A stretch of DNA of 13,016 nt from Clostridium sp. CAG:1024 (GTDB lineage Bacteria > Bacillota > Clostridia > Christensenellales > CAG-138), in assembly GCA_000432015.1 (NCBI GenBank), contig HF985476.1, positions 1 to 13,016 of the forward strand. The letters are read 5' to 3'. Made by a program: the position numbers and the translations under genes. A model generated the notes under the pieces. The model had not been told where the DNA came from and searched no databases. It saw nothing but the letters and a program-made list of their open reading frames with translations. Positions within the stretch are counted from its first letter, which is position 1, and each line of letters opens with the position of its first letter. This document shows positions 6,847 through 13,016 of the stretch, in pieces.

Positions 6847-8195
6847 TTAGATAAAGAGGCTCGCAACAAGGATCAGCGCCAAGCTGATGATGGAGACGAG
6901 GAAGCACATGAGGGTGTAGGTCTTGAGACCGCCCTCGGTGGTCAGACCGCCGATCTTCGTGGTGATCCAAAAGCCGGAGTCGTTGACATGCGCGCAGCCC
7001 AGAGAACCGGAGAACGCAGCAAGCGCAACGAGGATCGGGCTGACGCCCAGCGTACCCATGGAGGACACGAGGGAGATCGCGGTGATCATGGCGACCGTGC
7101 CGGAGCCCTGCGCAAAGCGGAGCAGCGCGCCAATCAACCAGACAAAGATGATGACCGGGATATGCGCGGATGCGAGCACGTTGCTCAGCACTTCGCCAAC
7201 ACCGGAAGCCGTGAGGACGCTGCCGAAGCCGCCGCCCGCACCGGTGATAAGCAGGACGGTACCTGCGGATGCAACGGAAACGGTGATGCTCTTTTCAACC
7301 TGAGCAAGCGTCATGCGCTTCTTGGAGAGGCAGACGATCATGGCTGCGATGACGCCGCAGAGCATAGCGATCTCTTTGGAGCCCAGCATCTTGATGAAAT
7401 CCGGAACGTTGTCGTTGCCTGCGATCGCACCCCAAACGGTGGTGAGAAGGATCAGCACGATGGGCAGGAAGATGGGCAGGAGCGCTGCAAAGAAGCTGGG
7501 GAGCTTGTCCTCGGAGACGGAGAGCTCTTCCGCTCTCTTCGCTGCTTCCGCTTCCGCAATGGGATCATGCTCTTCGCAGGTCTCGGGGTTCCAGAACTTC
7601 TTGTTGCCAAGGAACACTTTGTTGTAGACGATCATCGAGAGGATGAAGGTCGGCAGGCCGATGATGATACCCCAGAGGATGGTCGTGCCGATCGGTACAC
7701 CCAGCAGTTCGCCGCCGGTCATGGGGCCGGGCGTCGGGGGAATGAAGGTGTGCGCGATGCCGAGACCGGCGACCAGTGCGCCGATGAACGCGGGCAGGAT
7801 CTTCTGGGAGCTCTTCTTGCTGAGCTGCTTGGCCAGAGGCGTGAGAATGACGACGCCGACATCATAGAAAACCGGGATAGAAACGATGAAGCCGGTTGCG
7901 CCGAGCGCGTAGTCGGCTTTCTTTTCCCGAACGCCTTCAGGATCTTGTTGGCAATGGTCTGCACTGCGCCAACGTCTGCAATGAGCTGGCCAAGCATAAC
8001 GCCGAAGCCAACGGAGAGACCGATGCCGGCGCTGATGTTGGAAACGGTCGCGGAGAGGCCCTCACCGCTCGCGAAGCCCATAAACAGAGCGCCGACAAAC
8101 ATTGCAAGCGCCGCGTTCATCTTCAGCTTGAGGATGAGAACAAGGATAATCGCAATCGATATTGCGAGCCAGAGAAGAACAATTGGGTCACCCAT
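6847..8195 (-). pseudogene. GntP-family gluconate/sugar-acid permease, one-base frameshift
   Basis: Two adjacent frames together make one GntP-type permease. The first (from ATG at 8195) gives 90 good residues (MGDPIVLLWL... to KILKAFG) with hydrophobic segments. It then loses similarity at about 7926-7928 and runs on as arginine/serine-rich nonsense. The -1 frame resumes exactly there (KADYALGATGFIVSIPVFYDVG, IPPTPGPMTGG, GAGGGFGSVL, AHVNDSGFW) and continues to the TAA at 6847. Restoring one G in the GGG run (GGGG) gives FGEKKADY and a 449-residue protein, the normal length for this family, with about a dozen membrane segments. The intact protein would import gluconate or a related hydroxy acid by proton symport. 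AGGAGG lies 12 bases before the ATG, a little far. The break may be a real mutation or a sequencing/assembly error in a homopolymer; the otherwise well-preserved second half favours a recent event or an error. Confidence 0.85.
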
Positions 8196-8239
8196 TTTTC
8201 AGTAATACCTCCTACTTTTTTGTTCCCTTGGTCTTTTCT

Positions 8240-8263
8240 GCAGGCGGCGGTTTCGCCGCCTGC
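8240..8263 (-). other. Perfect 10-bp stem-loop between dehydratase and permease genes
   Basis: GCAGGCGGCG (8240-8249) is the exact reverse complement of CGCCGCCTGC (8254-8263), with a 4-base loop, 11 bases after the dehydratase stop on the minus strand. It is followed in the transcript by AGAAAAGACC, not a T run. It is thus probably a messenger-stabilising or partly terminating intercistronic hairpin that lowers or separates expression of the permease gene; function is inferred. Confidence 0.65.
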
Positions 8264-8274
8264 ATTCCTTAATG

Positions 8275-9933
8275 TTATTCGACGACCGCGCCGAAGCTGG
8301 CGGAGCGGACGGTCTTTGCATAGCGAGAGAGGTAGCCCTCCGTCACCTTGGGTTCCGGCGCCTTCCACTGCTTTCTTCTCTCTTCCAGCTCTTCATCGCT
8401 GAGCTTGACGTTGAGCGTACGTGCAGGGATATTGATCTCGATAATGTCGCCGTCGCGCAGCAGAGCGATCTCGCCGCCCTCCGCCGCTTCCGGAGACACA
8501 TGGCCGATGGCCGCGCCGCGGGTCGCGCCGGAGAACCGGCCATCCGTGATCAGCGCAACGCTCTTGTCGAGGCCTGCGCCGCAGACAGAAGCGGTCGGCG
8601 TCAGCATTTCTCGCATACCGGGGCCGCCCTTGGGGCCTTCGTAGCGAACGATGACCACGTCGCCGGGGACGATCTTACCGGTCAGGATCGCTTCCACCGC
8701 GTCCTCTTCCATGTCAAAGCACTTGCAGGGACCGCTGTGAACGAGCATATCCGGTGCGACCGCAGCCTGCTTGACGACTGCGCCGTCCTTTGCGATATTG
8801 CCGCGCAGGATCGCAAGGCCGCCCTCGGGATAGAACGCGTTCTCCATGGTACGGATGACGTTGCTGTCCGTGATCGTGCAGTCCTTGACGTTCTCCCACT
8901 GGGTCTTGCCGGTCACGGTGGGCAGGTTCAGATCGACAAAGTCGAGCTTTGCCGTCTCTTTGATGATGGCGCCCAGTCCGCCTGCACGGTACATGTCTTC
9001 CATGTACATGTCTCCGCCGGGACGCATCTGGATGAGCTTCTTGGACTTCTTGGAGAGCTCATCAAAGTCGTCGATCGTGAGCTCGACCTTCGCCGCCTTC
9101 GCGATCGCGAGCATATGCAGAACCGTATTGGACGATCCGCCGATAGCCATATCGACCGCGACCGCGTTCAGGAACGCCTGACGCGTCATGATGTCGCGCG
9201 GCTTCACATCGTTTCTGAACAGCTCCATGATGGTTTCGCCGGTCTTGCGGGCAAGCGCCTTACGCTTTGCAAGATAAGCGGGGATCGTGGAGTTCCACGG
9301 CAGCGCCATACCAAGCGCTTCCGCGAGACAGTTCATGGAGTTTGCGGTGCCGAGGATGCCGCAGGCGCCGCAGCCGGGGGATGCCTGCTCTTCGATCTCG
9401 CTGACCTGCTGCTCCGTGAGCTTGCCGACGGAAACCATGCCCGCCACTTCGTAGAGGCCTGCGCCGTCAACGCGCTTGCCTTCATAATAGCCGCAGTACA
9501 TGGGGCCGCCCGCGATCAGGATGCTCGGGATATTGAGACGCGCTGCCGCGATCAGCATACCGGGCGTGATCTTATCGCAGTTAGTGACCATAACGAGCGC
9601 ATCAAGCTGATGCCCCTCCGTCATGGCTTCAATGGAGTCCGCGATCAGCTCGCGGCTCGCGAGAGGATACCGCATACCGGAATGCCCCATGGCAATACCG
9701 TCGCACAATGCGATAGCGGGGAACTCGAGTCCGACGCCACCCGCGGACGCAATACCGATCTTGACTTCTTCCGCGATCTCACGGAGATGGACATGGCCGG
9801 GGTTGACCTCGTTGAACGAGTTCACGATGCCGATCAACGGCTTCTTCAGATCTTCGTCAGACAGACCGGTCGCTTTCAGCAGGGATCGCTGCGTAGAGCG
9901 GATCACGCCGTCTTTGACTTGAGAACTGCGCAT
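8275..9933 (-). CDS. ilvD: IlvD/Edd-family dihydroxy-acid or sugar-acid dehydratase
   Basis: The 552-residue protein is a full-length member of the iron-sulfur dehydratases that turn 2,3-dihydroxy acids into 2-oxo acids. Conserved parts are NPGHVHL (44-50), CDGIAMGHSGMRY, NCDKITPGM (C119), GCGACGILGTANSMNC (C188, C191), MAIGGSSNTVLH, VIVRYEGPKGGPGMREM and TDGRFSGATRGAAIGHVSPEAAEGG. By family rule it would be dihydroxy-acid dehydratase of branched-chain amino acid synthesis. Two things argue for caution. The segment after the second cysteine reads GILGTANSM instead of the SGMFTANSM of E. coli IlvD, and a glycine before TA is seen in sugar-acid dehydratases and Edd. No ilvB, C, E or leu genes are near; the neighbours are a sugar-acid permease and the mhpE-mhpF pair. 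AAGGAG precedes the ATG. A role in degrading a 2,3-dihydroxy acid is my inference. Confidence 0.85.
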   Translation of the reverse strand: MRSSQVKDGVIRSTQRSLLKATGLSDEDLKKPLIGIVNSFNEVNPGHVHLREIAEEVKIGIASAGGVGLEFPAIALCDGIAMGHSGMRYPLASRELIADSIEAMTEGHQLDALVMVTNCDKITPGMLIAAARLNIPSILIAGGPMYCGYYEGKRVDGAGLYEVAGMVSVGKLTEQQVSEIEEQASPGCGACGILGTANSMNCLAEALGMALPWNSTIPAYLAKRKALARKTGETIMELFRNDVKPRDIMTRQAFLNAVAVDMAIGGSSNTVLHMLAIAKAAKVELTIDDFDELSKKSKKLIQMRPGGDMYMEDMYRAGGLGAIIKETAKLDFVDLNLPTVTGKTQWENVKDCTITDSNVIRTMENAFYPEGGLAILRGNIAKDGAVVKQAAVAPDMLVHSGPCKCFDMEEDAVEAILTGKIVPGDVVIVRYEGPKGGPGMREMLTPTASVCGAGLDKSVALITDGRFSGATRGAAIGHVSPEAAEGGEIALLRDGDIIEINIPARTLNVKLSDEELEERRKQWKAPEPKVTEGYLSRYAKTVRSASFGAVVE

Positions 9934-9966
9934 TCTGTTTCTCCTTCCTATTTGTGTGTTACTTAG

Positions 9967-10998
9967 TTATTTCTTCGCCTCAGCTTTCCTCTTGTCGAGG
10001 ATCTCGTAGCAGATGTCGATGATCTGGTCTTCCTGACCGCCGATGACCTTGCGCTTTCCAAGCTCCGTGAAGATCTCACGTGCCGGGATGCCATAGCGCT
10101 CGGAGGCTTCCTTCGTATGCTGATAGAAGCTCGAATAGATGCCGTTGTAGCCCAGCGTGATGGACTCGTTCGTGATCTCGAGGGAATGGTGGATGGTCGG
10201 ACGGACCGACTGCTCCGCAACGTCCATCAGCGCATAGATGTCCGCGCCGGTCTTGACGCCCATCTTGTCGAGAACTGCCGCGATGGCCTGAATGTTGCCG
10301 TTGCCGCAGCCTGCGCCCTGGCCTTCGAGGGAACCGTCGCAGTAAGCTGCGCCGCACTCAACCGCGGTGATCGCATTGCCGACGCCGAGGCCCAGATTGT
10401 TATGCGTATGAACGCCGATGGGCAGATCCACTACTGCCTGAATCGCATGGACGCGGTCACGCATGCCCTGCGGGGTCAGCGCACCGGAGGAGTCCGCGAT
10501 GTAGATGATGTCCGCGCCATACTCGCTCGCCATTTTTGCCTGCTCCGCAAGTGCTTCCGGCGACGTCATGTGGCACATCATGAAGAAGCAGACCGTGGTA
10601 AGACCGAGTTTTTTGCCCAGCATAATATGCTGTTCGCCCGCGGTGACTTCGGTGCAGTGCAGTGCAACGCGCACGATGTCGAGGCCTTCGCCCGCCGCCA
10701 TGCGCAGATCGTCCATGGTGCCGAGACCCGGAACCAGCAGCGCTGCGAGCTTTGTGTTCTTCAGCACTTTGCGCGCGCTCTGCATCATGGTGCGGTCGCT
10801 CTCCGTCGCAAAGCCGTACTCAAGGATGGAACCGCCAAGGCCTGCGCCGTGGCCGACTTCCGCCGCATACACGCCGCCCTTTTCGAGGCCCGCGCAGATG
10901 TCGGTGATGTTCTGTGCCGTGTACTTATGGAAGACCGCGTGGCTGCCGTCACGCAGTGTGGTGTCGATCAGACGGACACTGGATTTCATTTCGCTCAT
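9967..10998 (-). CDS. mhpE: 4-hydroxy-2-oxovalerate aldolase
   Basis: The 343-residue protein is a class II pyruvate aldolase of the DmpG/MhpE family and cleaves 4-hydroxy-2-oxovalerate into pyruvate and acetaldehyde. The N-terminal DTTLRDGSH contains the expected arginine, metal-binding aspartate and catalytic histidine (R16, D17, H20). The two metal-binding histidines are in VHTHNNLG (H197, H199), and YIADSSGALT and the C-terminal GYNGIYSSF match the family. It starts two bases after the mhpF stop, with GGGGAG lying inside the end of mhpF, so the two are coupled. This fits the known channelling complex of aldolase and acetaldehyde dehydrogenase. Length is normal and no key residue is missing. 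Confidence 0.93.
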   Translation of the reverse strand: MSEMKSSVRLIDTTLRDGSHAVFHKYTAQNITDICAGLEKGGVYAAEVGHGAGLGGSILEYGFATESDRTMMQSARKVLKNTKLAALLVPGLGTMDDLRMAAGEGLDIVRVALHCTEVTAGEQHIMLGKKLGLTTVCFFMMCHMTSPEALAEQAKMASEYGADIIYIADSSGALTPQGMRDRVHAIQAVVDLPIGVHTHNNLGLGVGNAITAVECGAAYCDGSLEGQGAGCGNGNIQAIAAVLDKMGVKTGADIYALMDVAEQSVRPTIHHSLEITNESITLGYNGIYSSFYQHTKEASERYGIPAREIFTELGKRKVIGGQEDQIIDICYEILDKRKAEAKK

Positions 10999-11000
10999 TC

Positions 11001-11897
11001 TTAGAACTCCCCTTTCAGCATCGATTCCGCATAGAGCTCCGCAACCTTGATCGCAGAGGACGTCTCCATATCCAGATTGCCGGCATACGGCGGCAGGAAA
11101 TCGCCCTGGCCATGGATGGTAACGATCGTGGTGACGATGCCGTTGTCGTAGACCGGGCGCAGTGTCAGCTCATAGCCGGGGACGTATCCCTTGATGCCCT
11201 CGACCATGTTGTAAACCGCAGTGCGGATGGCTTCGAGATCAACGTGATCCGGATCCTTCGGGATGCAGTAGATCGTGTTGCGCATCGGCGGTTCAGGGAT
11301 CGCCGGGTTAAAAACGGTCAGGACTTTCGCAGTCTCCGCTCCGCCGATGTTGACGAGAGCGCCCGCCGTGGTGCGGCTGTATTCGTCAATGTTGCGGCGG
11401 GTGCCGATGCCTGCGCTCGCGCTCGCAACGGAAGTAACGACCTCTGCGTACTTGATGGGCATTGCGTTATGGATCGCCCATACGATCGGCGTTGTCGCCT
11501 GGCCGCCGCAGGTGATGAGGTTTGCGTTGTGCAGTTTCTTCTGAATGCAGTCCTGCATGTTGACCATCGGCGTTACCATCTCGCCGATCGCCGCAGGCGT
11601 CAAATCGATCGCGATCTTTCCGAGACGCTCCAGAACGGGCGCGTTCGTTTCGATATGTGCGCGCGCAGTGGTCGCATCGAACACGATGTCCGCTTTTTCC
11701 GGATGCTTTTCGAGGTACTGTACACCCTCCAGAGAGGTGTCGAAGCCCAACGCCTTCGCACGAGAAATACCCGCGGAATCCACAACACCCAGCATGACTG
11801 ACATCTCCAGCACGGGGCTGCGCATGACCTTATACATCAGATCCGTGCCAATGTTGCCCGGTCCCAAAATGCCGACTTTGATTTTCTTGTTTTCCAA
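11001..11897 (-). CDS. mhpF: Acetaldehyde dehydrogenase (acylating)
   Basis: The 298-residue protein converts acetaldehyde, NAD+ and CoA to acetyl-CoA and NADH, and is the partner of the aldolase encoded next. It has the Rossmann motif GILGPGNIGTDLMYKV (9-24), VVDSAGISRAKALGF, DLTPAAIG, the catalytic cysteine C130 in NLITCGGQATTPIVWAI, and the dimer part ending in NLDMETSSAIKVAE, all as in the DmpF/MhpF family. The start is TTG at 11897: it gives the right N-terminus, AGGAGG lies 8 bases upstream, and no ATG or GTG stands at a suitable position. It is the first gene of the seven-gene operon. A perfect inverted repeat touches its ribosome binding site. Confidence 0.93.
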   Translation of the reverse strand: MENKKIKVGILGPGNIGTDLMYKVMRSPVLEMSVMLGVVDSAGISRAKALGFDTSLEGVQYLEKHPEKADIVFDATTARAHIETNAPVLERLGKIAIDLTPAAIGEMVTPMVNMQDCIQKKLHNANLITCGGQATTPIVWAIHNAMPIKYAEVVTSVASASAGIGTRRNIDEYSRTTAGALVNIGGAETAKVLTVFNPAIPEPPMRNTIYCIPKDPDHVDLEAIRTAVYNMVEGIKGYVPGYELTLRPVYDNGIVTTIVTIHGQGDFLPPYAGNLDMETSSAIKVAELYAESMLKGEF

Positions 11898-11905
11898 CTC
11901 TTTTT

Positions 11906-11911
11906 CCTCCT
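11906..11911 (-). promoter_or_regulatory. Ribosome binding site for the TTG start of mhpF
   Basis: On the minus strand AGGAGG is followed by 8 bases (AAAAAGAG) and then TTG. The strong Shine-Dalgarno decides the unusual start codon. Its outer edge touches the inverted repeat 11912-11928, so folding or protein binding there could affect translation. Confidence 0.75.
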
Positions 11912-11928
11912 TTTCCGCTATGCGGAAA
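11912..11928. promoter_or_regulatory. Candidate operator, copy 1 (beside mhpF)
   Basis: TTTCCG-CTATG-CGGAAA is a perfect 17-base palindrome of TTTCCG-N5-CGGAAA form. A second copy of the same form lies at 12192-12208 on the other side of the intergenic region. It sits directly upstream of the mhpF Shine-Dalgarno, a place suited to repression, and can also form a 7-bp RNA hairpin. Confidence 0.55.
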
Positions 11929-11941
11929 CATTTTCCATTGA

Positions 11942-11971
11942 ATTATGTCTACGAGTCTCACTGCTTATCAT
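11942..11971 (-). promoter_or_regulatory. Weak candidate promoter for the minus-strand operon
   Basis: On the minus strand ATGATA (11966-11971) and CATAAT (11942-11947) are separated by 18 bases, matching a sigma-A promoter at 4 of 6 and 5 of 6 positions. Transcription would start near 11935, placing the inverted repeat 11912-11928 just downstream of the start. Other AT-rich choices exist further upstream (TATAGT at 12143-12148), so this is tentative. Confidence 0.3.
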
Positions 11972-11980
11972 TTATATATC

Positions 11981-11999
11981 CTGCGGAATGAACCCGCAG
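11981..11999. repeat. Inverted repeat in the divergent intergenic region
   Basis: CTGCGG (11981-11986) and CCGCAG (11994-11999) are separated by 7 bases. The left arm contains TGCGGAA, which recurs at 11921-11927 (part of operator copy 1) and 12111-12117. These may be half-sites for the same regulator; that is inference. Elsewhere between 11930 and 12190 I see only AT-rich DNA with a run of eight T at 12057-12064 and no gene. Confidence 0.35.
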
Positions 12000-12191
12000 T
12001 CGAAAACGTTCTATCTGTATGGCTAACTCTGAGGATTTCCCGCATAACTGTGTCGGTTTTTTTTGGTAGAATGCCGATAAATTTCGGGATCATTCGCTCC
12101 GGTTCGCCTTGCGGAATGCACTTTTGATTTCATGCTTAGAATACTATACGCGCATCAAAATCGCAAGAGTAATTTCAAAATTTGAATTAAG

Positions 12192-12208
12192 TTTCCGTAT
12201 ATCGGAAA
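12192..12208. promoter_or_regulatory. Candidate operator, copy 2 (beside the hydratase gene)
   Basis: TTTCCG-TATAT-CGGAAA has the same arms and spacing as copy 1. It ends 7 bases before the candidate -35 box of the plus-strand promoter, centred about 50 bases before the likely transcription start. That position suits an activator, or looping with copy 1 by a repressor. No regulator gene is present in the window. Confidence 0.6.
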
Positions 12209-12215
12209 AATACAC

Positions 12216-12244
12216 TTTACTTCTCTTCACGCCTCTACTATAAT
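12216..12244 (+). promoter_or_regulatory. Candidate sigma-A promoter of the hydratase gene
   Basis: TTTACT (12216-12221) and a perfect TATAAT (12239-12244) are separated by 17 bases. The predicted start near 12251 leaves a short leader holding the AGGAGG at 12270-12275. The weak -35 box would be consistent with dependence on an activator bound at 12192-12208. Confidence 0.65.
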
Positions 12245-12284
12245 GGTATCAGCACTTCAAACGACAAACAGGAGGACACGATTC

Positions 12285-13016
12285 ATGGATCAAGTGTTGA
12301 TTCAACAGCTTGCAAACGAACTGTTGGTTGCAGAAGATACCGCAACACCGATTCTTCCGCTGACCGACCGCTATCCCGACATCACCATTCAGGATGCCTA
12401 CGCCATCCAGAAGGCCGTTATCGACCTGAAGCTCGCACGCGGCGAAGTTGTCATCGGCAAAAAGATCGGCCTGACGAGCAAGGGCATTCGCGACCAGGTC
12501 GGCGTTCATGAGCCGGATTACGGCGTCATGACGGACGCTGGCTGGGTCAAAGACGGCGAGTGCATCGACGCAGGCAAGATGATCTGCCCGCGCATCGAGG
12601 CAGAGATCGTCTTTGTTCTGAAAAAGGATCTGGACAAAAAGGTCGTCACGGCTTGGGACGTCATCGACGCGACCGCAGGCGTTATGCCCGCGCTTGAGAT
12701 CGTCGACAGCCGAATCAAGGACTGGCGCATCAAGATCCAGGATACCGTCTCTGATGCAGCTTCCTACGCCCGTGTCGTCACCGGCGGCAATCGTCTCGTT
12801 CCCATCAACGATCTGGATCTGTCCATGATCCCGATGGCTTCGTTCCGCAATGGCGAGCTCATGTACACCGGCTGCGGCGCCGCCGTTATGGCCAGCAACC
12901 CGGTCAACTCGGTGGTTTGGCTCGCAAACAAGATGAATTCTTTCGGAACGCCCCTGCGTGCAGGCGAGATCATCCTCTCCGGCGCATTTACCCCGGTGTT
13001 CGACTTCCGCCCCGGC
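12285..13016 (+). CDS. 2-keto-4-pentenoate hydratase family enzyme, cut by window end
   Basis: The frame runs from ATG at 12285 (AGGAGG 9 bases upstream) for 244 codons without a stop, to the last base of the window; the family is about 260 residues, so only the tail is missing. It contains the family signatures GKKIGLTSKGIRDQVGVHEPDYGVM, PRIEAEIVFVL (metal-binding glutamates), PALEIVDSRIKDWRIKIQDTVSDAAS, and NPVNSVVWLANKM followed by AGEIILSGAFTP. Members either hydrate 2-hydroxypenta-2,4-dienoate to 4-hydroxy-2-oxovalerate (DmpE, MhpD) or decarboxylate 4-oxalocrotonate (DmpH); the visible part does not let me choose. The divergent mhpE-mhpF operon uses exactly the hydratase product, which favours a hydratase or a shared pathway. 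It is probably the first gene of an operon continuing beyond the window. Confidence 0.88.
   Translation, partial: MDQVLIQQLANELLVAEDTATPILPLTDRYPDITIQDAYAIQKAVIDLKLARGEVVIGKKIGLTSKGIRDQVGVHEPDYGVMTDAGWVKDGECIDAGKMICPRIEAEIVFVLKKDLDKKVVTAWDVIDATAGVMPALEIVDSRIKDWRIKIQDTVSDAASYARVVTGGNRLVPINDLDLSMIPMASFRNGELMYTGCGAAVMASNPVNSVVWLANKMNSFGTPLRAGEIILSGAFTPVFDFRPG

Noticed and set aside
7915..7935. Programmed -1 frameshifting in the permease gene
   Set aside because: The in-frame codons GGG AAA AGA AAG do not form a standard slippery heptamer, and this family is not known for frameshifting; a single-base deletion explains it better.
5380..8205. Very long open frame (941 codons) on the + strand
   Set aside because: It lies opposite the oxidoreductase and permease genes, has no family features or suitable ribosome binding site, and is rich in Arg/Asp/His as expected for the mirror of GC-biased codons.
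8240..8263. Intrinsic terminator after the dehydratase gene
   Set aside because: The stem is strong, but in the direction of transcription it is followed by AGAAAAGACC, not by a T run.
8272..9966. Plus-strand open frame of 564 codons opposite the dehydratase gene
   Set aside because: It mirrors the dehydratase gene almost exactly and shows no recognisable domains.
12036..12066. T8 run with a weak upstream stem, resembling a + strand terminator
   Set aside because: The stem is only about 5 bp with a bulge, and no + strand transcript is expected to end there; more likely an A-tract in a divergent promoter region.
1..13016. tRNA, rRNA, CRISPR array, insertion sequence or prophage elements
   Set aside because: I looked for repeat-spacer periodicity, transposase-like frames, terminal inverted repeats and tRNA-like cloverleaf or TTCGA arms in the non-coding gaps and saw none that held up.

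Overview
The window looks like chromosomal DNA of an anaerobic, GC-rich Firmicute, probably a gut clostridium of the Oscillospiraceae type. The evidence is strong AGGAGG-type ribosome binding sites before almost every gene, C/G-rich third codon positions, and a YgfK plus selenium-dependent xanthine dehydrogenase pair. That pair is typical of anaerobes with labile-selenium molybdenum hydroxylases. The taxonomic assignment is inference; no rRNA or marker gene is present.

Left part (1-3550, + strand): the C-terminal 250 residues of a YgfK-like iron-sulfur/FAD protein, then a 125-base hairpin-rich gap, then a complete selenium-dependent xanthine dehydrogenase (2Fe-2S domain fused to the molybdopterin domain, 850 aa). 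Together they form a purine or N-heterocycle hydroxylation module. It ends at terminator hairpins in a roughly 400-base convergent gap (3432-3830) that holds no convincing gene.

Centre and right (3831-11897, - strand): a seven-gene, tightly spaced operon read right to left. In order it encodes acylating acetaldehyde dehydrogenase (mhpF, TTG start), 4-hydroxy-2-oxovalerate aldolase (mhpE), an IlvD-family dehydratase, a GntP-family permease broken by a one-base frameshift, a CoA-disulfide-reductase-like FAD oxidoreductase, and two subunits of a family I CoA-transferase/IpdAB-like enzyme joined by an ATGA overlap. Perfect 10-bp stem-loops without U-tracts lie on either side of the permease gene.

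Right end (11898-13016): a 387-base divergent intergenic region separates the operon from a + strand gene, cut by the window end, for a 2-keto-4-pentenoate hydratase-family enzyme. The region carries two copies of the palindrome TTTCCG-N5-CGGAAA, one beside each divergent gene, and these are the best candidate operators in the window.

Functional reading: MhpE and MhpF split 4-hydroxy-2-oxovalerate to pyruvate and acetaldehyde and convert the latter to acetyl-CoA. The divergent hydratase could make the same intermediate from 2-hydroxypenta-2,4-dienoate. The IlvD-like dehydratase could make it from a 2,3,4-trihydroxypentanoate (5-deoxypentonate) brought in by the GntP permease. No ring-cleaving oxygenase is visible. 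An anaerobic sugar-acid or deoxy-sugar-acid route that borrows the lower meta-cleavage enzymes is therefore the most interesting hypothesis here, but the substrate is not shown by the sequence.
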